Assembly (NCBI GenBank): GCA_963677325.2
Contig: CAXXGM010000010.1
Span: 248,001-312,000, forward strand
Origin: G963677325 sp963677325
GTDB lineage: Bacteria; Bacteroidota; Bacteroidia; Bacteroidales; Prolixibacteraceae
Reading direction: 5' to 3'
Length of the DNA: 64,000 nucleotides
Of the stretch, positions 1 through 8,127 are shown in pieces; positions within the stretch are counted from its first letter, which is position 1; every line of letters starts with the position of its first letter. Below the pieces are notes generated by a model. That model was given only the letters and a program-made list of their open reading frames with translations. It made no database searches and was not told the origin of the DNA. Both the position numbers and the translations under genes were made by a program.

Positions 1-219
1 CTCCAATTATTAAAACGTCTGTTTTAATTATATCAGCATTACTCATATGTATTAACTATGATTTCAATCAATTTGTGTTTAAATTCATCGCATTCTTCTT
101 AAAAAGAAATTGATGTTTGTAATTATAATCTACGAAAATAGGAATTAAAATAAAACAAACAATGATTTATTAAGATTAAATCTAATTTATTTTAGTAAAA
201 AAAAAGCTAAATCATCTTC

Positions 220-1467
220 TCATTTCTCATACTCAAAAGCCCCTATATCGGGTTTGCCTTTAATTGGACGGCCATGATAATCTTCATTTATACCAACATT
301 GACGCCAGCATTGATACATGGACTTCCGGCTTTTAGGGCGAAATTAATGTCAGACTTTGTTGCTCTGTTAGCTGAAATAAACATAGGATTCACTTCCCTT
401 TTTTCGCATTCTCCGTAACAATAATTGCCGCCAGCCATGCAAGCTATTTGGCCAGGAGTAGCTGATTGCCACATATTCCCGTCAACAACCAGGTTATTCA
501 TAACTTTCCAGCCTTTACAAGTACTGCAACCAGACATAGCATACTTATTTTCTATTGGTGGTTTGTAAAAAATATTATTGGCAATGGTTACATTTTTAGT
601 TCCTTCGTCATACGTCACAAAACAAGGACCTGAATGAGGATGCTCTTTACCGTAATGATGGTTCTCGTTGCTCCAGGCAAACACGTTATTCGCGATCAGA
701 TCATTGTCCGATCCCATGTTTAAGGCATGACCGCTGCATCCCCAAATCACGTTATAGGTTATGGTTACGTGATGAGCGCATTCTGAGCGGTCATCCGAGG
801 AGCCGCTGTAGACAGCATGATCTTTATTGTACCAGTAGGTATCGGGGCCTGTCCTGCCGATATTGTAAATCAGGTTGCCGTGTATCGTCCAGTGATGTTG
901 GCCTTTTCTGAAATAGACAGCGCATAATCCATAATCCTGAGTGGTTTCATACCTGCCGATGTCATGAATCTTATTTCCTTTGATGGTAATATAATTGCTT
1001 TTAAAATCCCTTTCATTCGCATCTATCCCACAAGCCTTAAATCCCTCTATTTCAAAATCATGAATAATAATCCAGGAAGCGCCTTTGGTAAGAAAAATGC
1101 CGTATTCTCCCTTGTTATTCAACCCGCTTAATTTGGCGCCGTGCTTATGCTGAGATCTGAAAGTGATTTGCGCTTCAGCGGTTCCGCTGACCGAAATATT
1201 AATAAGGTTATACCCTGTCGTGGAATAAATTCCGTCTTTCACGATAACAGTATCTCCGGGTCGAACCAGGTCCGCAGCATATTGTATAGTAAGAAATGGT
1301 CTTGAGGCAGTTCCCGGATTATCGTTTCTCCCGTCGGGAGCGACATAATAAGTCCTGAATCGAACCGCCGATTCTGATAAAACAGCTGAAGCTTTCTGAG
1401 CAGAAGCATTTTTCAAACCAGCTAAAACAAAGTGAAACAATAGGAAAATGAAAAACAGTACTCTCAT
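220..1467 (-). CDS. Secreted right-handed parallel beta-helix protein
   Basis: Predicted exported protein of about 415 residues. I chose the internal ATG at 1467 because it opens a clean signal peptide (MRVLFFIFLLFHFVLAG, then SAQ); the upstream in-frame extension to 1563 adds a second hydrophobic stretch that looks like leader DNA. The mature part starts with the YYVAPDGRNDNPGT signature and a PGDTVIVKDGIY segment typical of DUF1565/pectate-lyase-like beta-helices, followed by repeated NNxIxxxN-type coils. Such folds bind or cleave polysaccharides, or act as surface scaffolds. No catalytic residues could be assigned, so lyase activity is not claimed. It stands alone; the 580 bases upstream hold no gene. 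Confidence 0.75.
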   Translation of the reverse strand: MRVLFFIFLLFHFVLAGLKNASAQKASAVLSESAVRFRTYYVAPDGRNDNPGTASRPFLTIQYAADLVRPGDTVIVKDGIYSTTGYNLINISVSGTAEAQITFRSQHKHGAKLSGLNNKGEYGIFLTKGASWIIIHDFEIEGFKACGIDANERDFKSNYITIKGNKIHDIGRYETTQDYGLCAVYFRKGQHHWTIHGNLIYNIGRTGPDTYWYNKDHAVYSGSSDDRSECAHHVTITYNVIWGCSGHALNMGSDNDLIANNVFAWSNENHHYGKEHPHSGPCFVTYDEGTKNVTIANNIFYKPPIENKYAMSGCSTCKGWKVMNNLVVDGNMWQSATPGQIACMAGGNYCYGECEKREVNPMFISANRATKSDINFALKAGSPCINAGVNVGINEDYHGRPIKGKPDIGAFEYEK

Positions 1468-1814
1468 TAGGTTTAACCTTTTTATCAATCCGATATTATT
1501 TTGAAGATATTTAAGAAGCAAAACAGTTGTAATAAAATAAATACTGAAAATTATTATGTCCACTGAATTTAATGAATTCTTTGAATATTTCTATCAAGAT
1601 AATCAAATTATTTCATTAATGCCACAATCCGGGATCTATAACTTTTTTGGGTTAATACATCGCTGATTTTACCAATTTTAAAATGAAATTTTTGACATTT
1701 AAGATAACAGCAACAGTAATCCAAGGTCTGCAATTCAACTATTTTTAGCTATAACATCTTCGTGGTTTTCAATTGATCCTCTTTTAAGGATCATATATGC
1801 ATTATATATAAATG

Positions 1815-1846
1815 AAAAGGACAGATCCGGGCGGATCCATCCTTTT
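1815..1846. terminator. Hairpin, terminator-like
   Basis: Two-part inverted repeat: AAAAGGA pairs with TCCTTTT (1815-1821/1840-1846) and GATCCG with CGGATC (1824-1829/1832-1837), with a two-base loop. No gene ends directly on either side, so it may instead be a 5' leader structure of a lost gene. Confidence 0.5.
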
Positions 1847-2110
1847 ACTAAAACAACCTAACTAACCTAACTAAACCTATGAAAAAAAACTAATGCAAAT
1901 GTAACTCCGGATAAGGCTTCTTCCAAATTTTAAATGTTAATATATTGTAAAATCGCATAATAACTTTTAAGAAAGCATTAACATTCGCTGTTTCAAACAA
2001 ATCTTTTCTTCTATGGCTTCCAATTATGATATTTATCTGGAAACAATTCTAATGATTAACAAACCAAAAACCAATTTATGTTTCGTTCAACAATTCATTT
2101 GTATTATTCG

Positions 2111-2118
2111 TAAATTTG
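2111..2118 (+). promoter_or_regulatory. Bacteroidetes -7 box for the nitroreductase gene
   Basis: TAAATTTG matches the Bacteroidetes -7 consensus TAnnTTTG and lies 26 bases before the ATG at 2144. No convincing -33 TTTG at the expected spacing was found, so the call is moderate. Confidence 0.4.
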
Positions 2119-2143
2119 TCATAACACAATAAAACCATAAGCC

Positions 2144-2665
2144 ATGAATTTTCTTGATCTGATAACCCAAAGATATTCTGTCCGCGATTATGAAAATAAG
2201 TTGGTTGAGAAAGAGAAACTTTTGTATGTGCTTGAGGCTGCCAGGCTGGCACCTTCAGCTGTCAACTTTCAACCCTGGCATTTTATTGTGCTTACGGATC
2301 CCGAAAAACGGAAGTCAGTACATGATATTTATCCCAGAGAATGGATAAAAAAAGCACCTGTCATTATTATGGCTCTTGGAGACCATGATTTAGGGTGGCA
2401 CCGAAAATCAGACGGTAAAGATTATACTGATGTTGATGTAGCAATTGCCATTGATCACCTGATGCTTGCAGCTACAGAACAAAATCTGGGGACCTGCTGG
2501 ATCTGCAATTTTGATTTTGATAAATGCTGTAAAATTTTCAATTTACCTGAAAATCTCGAGCCAATTGCTTTTGTTTCATTGGGATATCCTGCAGATAATC
2601 CAAACCCTGAAAAGAAACGAAAACCATTAGATCAGGTCGTACATTGGGATACACTCGATTTTTAA
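2144..2665 (+). CDS. Nitroreductase family FMN oxidoreductase
   Basis: Complete 173-residue NAD(P)H:FMN-dependent nitroreductase-fold protein. It has the N-terminal RYSVRDYENK segment that binds FMN phosphate, the APSAVNFQPWHFIV motif, and the C-terminal LGYPADNP motif followed by a basic tail (KKRKPLDQVVHWD) typical of the small single-domain family. Cytoplasmic and homodimeric in characterised relatives; the physiological substrate is unknown. Its stop overlaps by four bases the 3' end of the convergent nitrilase gene. Confidence 0.88.
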   Translation: MNFLDLITQRYSVRDYENKLVEKEKLLYVLEAARLAPSAVNFQPWHFIVLTDPEKRKSVHDIYPREWIKKAPVIIMALGDHDLGWHRKSDGKDYTDVDVAIAIDHLMLAATEQNLGTCWICNFDFDKCCKIFNLPENLEPIAFVSLGYPADNPNPEKKRKPLDQVVHWDTLDF

Positions 2666-3450
2666 TTCATTATTTCAAAACGGTCCGCGTCTGCACTAAC
2701 AGGAAATTTCTTTCTGAACTCCATTAATTCATTGAGGGATATTTCACCCGTCAGCAAGCCTCCTACCTGAAAAGTTGGACTAAGAATTACTTTTCCAAGA
2801 GGGTTGACAACTTGTGTTTCGCCGATATATTTTACTCCATTTCCATCACCTCCAATGCGATTAATTCCAGCTACATAAACCTGGTTTTCAATCGCTCTTG
2901 CTTTCAGAAGGGTATTCCAGGCAAAGTTCCTGGTCATAGGCCAATTGGCAGAAAACAGCATCAGATCGGTATCATTGCAGTTTCTGCACCAAACGGGGAA
3001 GCGCAGATCATAACAGATGTAAAGCCCGATTCTCCATCCAAGATAATTTATTATTGTGCGGGAAGAACCGGGAGAAAAAGTCTCCTTCTCACCTCCTATT
3101 GAAAAAAGATGCCTTTTATCGTAGTAATAAAGTTCACCACTTGGTTTAATAAAAACAAAGCGGTTATAATACCGATCGGATTCCTTGATAATCAAGCTAC
3201 CACAAAGTGCAGCACCGCTTTTTTCAGCCAAAGTTTTCATCCACATTATGGTTGGTCCATCCATCTCTTCAGCCAAATGGTGAGATTTCATAGAAAAACC
3301 GGTAGAAAAGGTCTCGGGAAAAACAATAAGATCACTCGGTTTGTACTGACCTTTTATCAACCTTTCAAGATATTCGCGGTTTTTTTGGGGATCCTCCCAG
3401 GATATATTAATCTGGGCCAAAGAGATTCTTAGTTTATCCTTCTCATCCAT
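2662..3450 (-). CDS. Carbon-nitrogen hydrolase, omega-amidase (YafV/Nit2-like)
   Basis: 262-residue nitrilase-superfamily hydrolase. The catalytic triad is visible: Glu46 (FPETFSTGF), Lys112 (DKRHLFS) and Cys146 (YICYDLRFP). The length and the FPETFSTGFS and GLYICYDLRFP motifs match omega-amidases, which deaminate alpha-ketoglutaramate or alpha-ketosuccinamate, the by-products of glutamine/asparagine transaminases, including one used in methionine salvage. The substrate is inferred from family only. It starts 11 bases after the acyltransferase stop on the same strand reading direction and likely follows it in expression order with the upstream genes. Confidence 0.85.
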   Translation of the reverse strand: MDEKDKLRISLAQINISWEDPQKNREYLERLIKGQYKPSDLIVFPETFSTGFSMKSHHLAEEMDGPTIMWMKTLAEKSGAALCGSLIIKESDRYYNRFVFIKPSGELYYYDKRHLFSIGGEKETFSPGSSRTIINYLGWRIGLYICYDLRFPVWCRNCNDTDLMLFSANWPMTRNFAWNTLLKARAIENQVYVAGINRIGGDGNGVKYIGETQVVNPLGKVILSPTFQVGGLLTGEISLNELMEFRKKFPVSADADRFEIMN

Positions 3451-3461
3451 CCTAATGTGCT

Positions 3462-4022
3462 TTAATCCAAATCATTACCAACAATGAATTTTTCCGGATG
3501 TTTACCTTTTACACCTTTATCCTTGTACCACTGCCTTACTCTTTTGAGATCAGCAGCCAGATCATCCGTCAGTTCTATTTTTTCCTCAAATCCTACCTCC
3601 TTTTTGCCCCAATCAAAGAATCCAAAATAAACCGGTACATTCGCAGCCCTGGCTATGGTATGAAACCCCCCCTTCCATCTGGCGGTAGGTTTTCTTGTTG
3701 ATTCCGGAGCAATGGCCAGATGCAACTGGTCACGTTTATTGAATTCGGAAATTATTTGCTTGACCAGGCTGGCTCCTTTGGATTCTTCCACGGGAATAGC
3801 GCCCATATAGTTCATTATATAACAAGCCGGCCAGAAAAAGAATTTCTTTTTTACCATGATATTAGCCTTTCCTCCCAAGGACCTGTAATAAATCCAGGAA
3901 ATAAAAAAATCCCATAGCGAGGTATGAGGGACTCCCAAAATAATACACTTTTTCTCCGGAGCAATTCCTCCAATAGCTTTCCAACCCAATACCCACATTA
4001 GAAACTTTGCAATATACTTCAT
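3462..4022 (-). CDS. 1-acyl-sn-glycerol-3-phosphate acyltransferase-like protein
   Basis: 186-residue PlsC-fold acyltransferase. The HxxxxD catalytic motif is HTSLWD at residues 33-38, and a PEST-like APESTRKP segment replaces the usual FPEGTRS block, as in many Bacteroidetes homologues. One N-terminal hydrophobic segment suggests peripheral membrane association. Family members acylate lysophosphatidic acid or related lipids; the acceptor here is not known. Probably cotranscribed with the nitrilase gene downstream (11-base gap). Confidence 0.8.
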   Translation of the reverse strand: MKYIAKFLMWVLGWKAIGGIAPEKKCIILGVPHTSLWDFFISWIYYRSLGGKANIMVKKKFFFWPACYIMNYMGAIPVEESKGASLVKQIISEFNKRDQLHLAIAPESTRKPTARWKGGFHTIARAANVPVYFGFFDWGKKEVGFEEKIELTDDLAADLKRVRQWYKDKGVKGKHPEKFIVGNDLD

Positions 4023-4137
4023 CTAAAATATTTGAGTGATTTAAAGATTTTAATGCTCAAAAATAAGTCTATTTTTTTTAATACCTGTAATCATCCAAAT
4101 TAGCCATCGAATTACGATGGTTGTTCACAAGTACTTT

Positions 4138-4794
4138 TTATTTTATCAAAACAGTTTTTAATTCTTTTGACATGGCATATTTTCTGAGCAAATTCACTGA
4201 TAAATTAATCGTTTCGAGAGTACTTTGTTCACCCGAAAATCCAAAAATAACCATTAAAAATTTTCTGGTGTTCATAGTAACGCTTGTCCTTTCGGAATCA
4301 CTTGTAGGACTGCCAAATGCTGAAATTCTGTCACGTAATACCGGCAGATTTTCCACATTAAATTCGCCTCTTCCAATAGCATAATATACATCTGTTTTCA
4401 ATCCGATATCCATCAGTATATCATCTCCTATTTTTTCAGCATCATAACCCCCAATTGACATTCCGGTTTGCAGTGAAACAAGATTTACAATATCAACAAC
4501 ATTATTAACCTGTGGAAGTTCCTTCCCGTTTATCACTCTTCTCATCAATGCTTCCGACGAAAGGCGATATCTTGCAGGATCTTTTCCGCAACTTTTATAG
4601 GCTTTTCGGGCAGCCCAGATAGCAGGATGACTACTAACTTCAGAAAGATCGGCTTTTATTGTTTCAGAAATAAATTCGATTTGCTTCACTAACTCAGGAT
4701 TATACTCTTTCGTCATCACATCAGATTCTATAATTCCAAGCGCAAAAGTGGGAAGCTTCTCCTTTATTTTATTTGATAGAGATATTTCAACCAT
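4138..4794 (-). CDS. B3/B4 domain protein (PheT-like fold)
   Basis: 218-residue protein resembling the stand-alone B3/B4 tRNA-binding domain otherwise found in the phenylalanyl-tRNA synthetase beta subunit. Recognisable segments are SSHPAIWAARKAYKSCGKDPARYR, with its conserved Lys-Asp-Pro block, NVVDIVNLVSLQTGMSIGGYD, and the GRGEFNVEN turn (motifs given in part only). Stand-alone members are suspected editing or amino-acid-handling proteins, but their function is not established. Monocistronic in appearance, divergent from tatD. Confidence 0.75.
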   Translation of the reverse strand: MVEISLSNKIKEKLPTFALGIIESDVMTKEYNPELVKQIEFISETIKADLSEVSSHPAIWAARKAYKSCGKDPARYRLSSEALMRRVINGKELPQVNNVVDIVNLVSLQTGMSIGGYDAEKIGDDILMDIGLKTDVYYAIGRGEFNVENLPVLRDRISAFGSPTSDSERTSVTMNTRKFLMVIFGFSGEQSTLETINLSVNLLRKYAMSKELKTVLIK

Positions 4795-4863
4795 ACCTGT
4801 GATTTAAGTATTGAATAAAATCGCTCTTAAAAATATATATTACTTTTGATAAAAATCTCAATT

Positions 4864-5523
4864 ATGGTAATGCCTTATATTGATATTCATACCCACAAAC
4901 CTATAATTTCAGAAGATATCATTTCCATTCAAAGTATCTTTCTCCAGGATATCAAATTTAAAAATACATCATCTCCTTATACTTCGGGGATCCATCCATG
5001 GCATGCTGAATATTTTCAATTGGAACAGATTAAAAACATGCTTGAAGAACTTAAAGGACAAAATTACTGGATTGCAGTTGGAGAGGCAGGTCTTGATAAA
5101 AAATCAAAGACCGATCTTAATATACAAAAAGAGGTCTTTGAGCTGCAATTAGCTTTTGCAGAAGACAATAAAATGCCGTTAGTCATCCATAACGTTCGAG
5201 CCTGGAACGAGATAATCAGCTATAAAAAAAGTTCTATCGTTCCTTTTATTCTTCATGATTATCATGGCCACATGGATATAACCTATCAGCTCCTGGGACT
5301 GAATTGTTATTTTTCATTTGGGGGATTTCTGTTGAAAGGGAATAACTCAATAAAGGAAGTTTTAAAAAAAATCCCCATGGATCGGCTTTTCTTTGAAACA
5401 GATGAATCACAATCTGATATCAGGGAAATATATCAATGTGCTGCAGATACTCTACAATGCTCAGTCGAAATATTAAGGGATCAGATTTTTTCGAATTACC
5501 GTCATATCTTTAAAAGAACATAG
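4864..5523 (+). CDS. TatD family hydrolase
   Basis: About 220 residues of a metal-dependent TIM-barrel TatD-type hydrolase (DNase or phosphoesterase). Metal-ligand motifs are present: HTH near the N-terminus (YIDIHTHKP), GEAGLD, VIHNVRAW, LHDYHG and FETDES. I place the start at ATG 4864 (or 4870) because the HxH motif must lie close to the N-terminus; a TTG at 4846 would add six unlikely residues. It is slightly shorter than the usual 250-260 residues and lacks the canonical HxFxG box, having HDYHG instead. A phased repeat array and a terminator follow it. Confidence 0.82.
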   Translation: MVMPYIDIHTHKPIISEDIISIQSIFLQDIKFKNTSSPYTSGIHPWHAEYFQLEQIKNMLEELKGQNYWIAVGEAGLDKKSKTDLNIQKEVFELQLAFAEDNKMPLVIHNVRAWNEIISYKKSSIVPFILHDYHGHMDITYQLLGLNCYFSFGGFLLKGNNSIKEVLKKIPMDRLFFETDESQSDIREIYQCAADTLQCSVEILRDQIFSNYRHIFKRT

Positions 5524-5563
5524 TTATTTATTCATAATAGCTAAACTATGATTATACACTCTT

Positions 5564-5612
5564 TGTACATTAACTGTACGTTTATTGTACAGTCAGTGTA
5601 CAGACAATGTAC
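5564..5612. repeat. 11-bp phased TGTAC array
   Basis: TGTAC occurs at 5564, 5575, 5586, 5597 and 5608, spaced exactly 11 bp apart, with spacers that vary. The core sits inside the self-complementary TGTACA. It lies between the convergent tatD and outer-membrane protein genes and is upstream of a hairpin terminator. Confidence 0.85.
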
Positions 5613-5646
5613 AGACAACATGGAAAGAAACCTGCTTATTCTAAAT

Positions 5647-5680
5647 AAAAAATGGAGTAGTTGATCCTACTCCATTTTTT
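5647..5680. terminator. Bidirectional intrinsic terminator
   Basis: Perfect 14-bp stem: AAAAAATGGAGTAG (5647-5660) pairs with CTACTCCATTTTTT (5667-5680) around a six-base loop. A/T tracts on both sides allow termination of the rightward tatD gene and the leftward outer-membrane protein gene. Confidence 0.92.
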
Positions 5681-5744
5681 ATTTATGTTATGATATTGTT
5701 TTATTTATCCATAACAGAATTTGTTCTCATTTGCATAATTTCAT

Positions 5745-6224
5745 TTAAAACTGATATCTGATTCCAAAAGCGATGTTACTGTTGTAAGAATCTCCGCTGT
5801 TGATCAGATTAATTGTAGGCCTGGCGTCCAATGATAATTGTATTCCGATTGGAAAAACATATTCAATTCCTATATCACCGGCGGCAGCTAAAAAAATGCC
5901 ATTATTATGATCGCCTAAATAATCGTTGTTCCAGTTCCAGGATCCTAATCTTCCACCAACTCCAGCATACCAGTTAAATCCATCCTGTATAGGCCATACC
6001 CACTGGTATAATCCAGCTAATCCCCATGCATTGTAGTGATTGCCGGATTGAAGTCCAAGGTCAAATTCGAGCCTGTTTTTGTCACTCAATCCGTGCTGAT
6101 AGGAGATCTCTGTGCCAAATCCGCTTCCGCCGCCTAATCTCAACCCAATTCCATGGTTTGCAACCTGAGCCATTCCGAGATTGACTAATAAAATAAAAAT
6201 AAAAGTTAAGAAAATTTTATTCAT
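5745..6224 (-). CDS. Outer membrane beta-barrel protein
   Basis: 159-residue exported protein. I set the start at ATG 6224, which gives a signal peptide (MNKIFLTFIFILLVNLGMAQ) followed by a small beta-barrel: alternating glycine/aromatic segments (GIGLRLGGGSGFGTEISYQ, SGNHYNAWGLAGLYQW) and a terminal aromatic residue (GIRYQF), which fits outer-membrane insertion by the BAM complex. The same frame stays open upstream through a remnant of an unrelated transporter, so an automatic call would make an erroneous 229-residue fusion. Function unknown; resembles small porin-like proteins of Bacteroidetes. Confidence 0.75.
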   Translation of the reverse strand: MNKIFLTFIFILLVNLGMAQVANHGIGLRLGGGSGFGTEISYQHGLSDKNRLEFDLGLQSGNHYNAWGLAGLYQWVWPIQDGFNWYAGVGGRLGSWNWNNDYLGDHNNGIFLAAAGDIGIEYVFPIGIQLSLDARPTINLINSGDSYNSNIAFGIRYQF

Positions 6225-6317
6225 AATATCAATATTAAAAAATTCTATTATAACAAGTTCTAAATATTTAATACTATTCGCAAATAAGACAAAGTCTGTT
6301 ATGTAATAATTTCTTAT

Positions 6318-6467
6318 AAATAACTTATCAGTCACCAACAAACCAGCAAAAAAAAACAGCGCAAATGCAAGATAGCTCACAGCCAGCTGCATTCCTCCTG
6401 TGATAACAAGACCGCTTGTACATCCTCCTGCCATACGAGTTCCCAGGATCAGAATAATTGTATTCCG
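6318..6467 (-). pseudogene. C-terminal remnant of a YeeE/YedE sulfur transporter
   Basis: About 50 residues match the signature end of YeeE/YedE (TsuA-type thiosulfate uptake) membrane proteins: GTRMAGGCTSGL, then GGMQLAVSYLAFALFFFAG. A TGA lies a few codons upstream, and the rest of the roughly 300-residue transporter is absent, because ribH occupies the upstream DNA. No stop separates the remnant from the downstream barrel gene, which looks accidental. The remnant call rests on the GGCTSG motif and the following transmembrane segment. Confidence 0.6.
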
Positions 6468-6481
6468 AAATCTTCAGGGTA

Positions 6482-7003
6482 TTATTTTTTATTCATGTAT
6501 CCCATCACTTTGGGAGCAGTTTTAAATTCCTTCTGCAAAGCGACCATTTTTATAGCAGTCACTGCTGCTTCATCGCCTTTGTTTCCAAGCTTACCACCCG
6601 CTCTGTCGAGAGCCTGCTGCTGGTTATCGGTGGTTAATACACCGAATATTACCGGTTTGCCAAATTTAAGATTGAGGTCAGTAGCTCCCTTTGCCACTCC
6701 CAGACAGATGTAATCAAAATGCTTCGTTTCGCCCTGTATCACACATCCAAGCAAAATAATGGCGTCGACTTTGGTATATTCACCAAAAAAATAACCACCA
6801 AGAGTCAGTTCAAAACTCCCGGGAACATGCTTTACAATGATGTTCTCATCTTTTGCACCATGCTTCTTCAATGTTTCAACCGCTCCATGCATCAGTGACC
6901 CGGTTATTTCATAATTCCATTCCGAAACCACAATGCCGAATTTAAATTCCCCTGCATCGGGTACTGAACTTATATCGTAATTTGAAAGATCTTTTGTAGC
7001 CAC
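6482..7003 (-). CDS. ribH: 6,7-dimethyl-8-ribityllumazine synthase
   Basis: 173-residue lumazine synthase, the penultimate enzyme of riboflavin synthesis. It condenses 5-amino-6-ribitylamino-uracil with dihydroxybutanone phosphate in a large oligomer. Visible motifs: VSEWNYEIT, the VPGSFELT loop, LGCVIQGETKHFDYIC with the catalytic-site His, and FGVLTTDNQQQALDRAGG with the conserved Arg. Length is normal with a short N-terminal extension. No FMN riboswitch is seen upstream. Confidence 0.95.
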   Translation of the reverse strand: MATKDLSNYDISSVPDAGEFKFGIVVSEWNYEITGSLMHGAVETLKKHGAKDENIIVKHVPGSFELTLGGYFFGEYTKVDAIILLGCVIQGETKHFDYICLGVAKGATDLNLKFGKPVIFGVLTTDNQQQALDRAGGKLGNKGDEAAVTAIKMVALQKEFKTAPKVMGYMNKK

Positions 7004-7335
7004 TATTTTATTAGATTAAAAAAATTAAAAATGATTACCAGTCACAATCTCATAACTCATACCACATCATCGTATCATTGCACCAGCAAATCCCGTTCCA
7101 TTTTCCTTAATTTTTGTTAAAAATATTAGGGGATAAGGAAATATTTTTTGTCCCTCTTCTACCAAGGAAAGGAAGAACTCATTATCAGACTCCTTGATAA
7201 CACATTAGCACAATATCCACCCGACTGCACAGTGGCTGTAATATCGAAGAATATTACCGGTGTTTCTGCACCAAATATACTTGTAATTAAGCATTTATAC
7301 AATAACCATAATCGCTCAGGAATAAAATCAGCTCA
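7004..7335. other. Intergenic, nothing recognised
   Basis: AT-rich DNA between ribH and the YwbE gene. I see no gene, structured RNA or convincing repeat; short open frames here have no recognisable content. Confidence 0.5.
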
Positions 7336-7533
7336 TCACCTAACCTCTTTTACTCTTCCCACTTCTCCTGTTGTGAGCCTGACTTTTATCCCGTGCGGGT
7401 GAGAAGAACTGTTGGTGAGGATGTCCTTAACGATTCCATTTGTTAAATGGCCGGTTCGCTGATCCTGTTTTAAAACGATGGAAACTTCCTTTCCCGGTTT
7501 GATGTTTTCTCTGATCCTGCCATCCATTTTCAA
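7336..7533 (-). CDS. YwbE family protein
   Basis: Small 63-65 residue protein matching the YwbE family (short basic beta-barrel proteins of unknown function, common in Bacteroidetes and Firmicutes). Key segments are the GRIRENIKPGKEVSIVLK start, DQRTGHLTNGIVKDILT and the HPHGIKVRL end. The true start may be the ATG at 7527, which gives MDGRIREN as in the family. Likely cytoplasmic, possibly nucleic-acid or ribosome associated, but this is not established. Confidence 0.85.
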   Translation of the reverse strand: MKMDGRIRENIKPGKEVSIVLKQDQRTGHLTNGIVKDILTNSSSHPHGIKVRLTTGEVGRVKEVR

Positions 7534-8127
7534 TGATTATTTTAATAATGCAAACATAGTAAAATGCGCCCATTTAGCCTCTGCATTTTGCAGTAAATTT
7601 GAGGCTGTAATCCGTTTCAGAAATTAAAAAAAATTATCTTAATAATGATTTGGATGAGATTAATACTACAATTCCCATATCATTTTTCTGGCTTTCTCAA
7701 TTTCCTTCAGTGCTCAGAATGCGGTACTCTTAAATCCAACAGATCATTTTTATAATTGGAAGGGAAAATCAATTCCATAGAAGTTAAATCATTCGCAAAT
7801 TCTGCCTCACAGCTTTCTGCTGACAACTTCAATGGCAGGTATCCTGCAAAAAAATGGATACAGGCTGCTTTTGTCCCGGCCGGACTCATCACAAATGGTT
7901 TGATCATGACGGCAATCCCCTCGAATACTTTGTTCCGTAAATATTGAGTAAAAGAAAGTCCTTCTCACTGCAATCTATCCGGATGGTGGAGAAATGGTTT
8001 TTGCGATGCAATTGTGAGGTTGTCCAAAAAGAAAAATTCCGTCTATTTTCTTCGGATCTGTCCGGAGCAATTTCAAAATATTGAATTCTCCTGAAGGAAT
8101 GGATGCCTTTGGGCAAATCCTCCAAAA
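7534..8127. other. Intergenic with possible decayed gene
   Basis: About 590 bases without an intact gene. On the plus strand, 7756-7944 can be read as an open frame with an AAFVPAGLITNGLIM segment that faintly resembles the N-terminal region of Bacteroidetes PAP2 phosphatases, then it is interrupted. The match is too weak to name. Nothing else is recognised. Confidence 0.25.

Larger units (their letters stand above)
1564..2143. other. Intergenic stretch with leader-like remnant
   Basis: No gene of normal length is visible. It contains a strong hairpin (1815-1846) followed by a CTAAC/CTAA-rich leader and an ATG at 1879 that opens only MKKN before a TAA. This looks like the 5' leader of an exported-protein gene whose body is gone. 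The right end carries the promoter of the nitroreductase gene. Confidence 0.5.

Noticed and set aside
7756..7947. Possible PAP2 phosphatase remnant
   Set aside because: Only one short segment (AAFVPAGLITNGL) is reminiscent; no phosphatase motif follows, so it is left unnamed.
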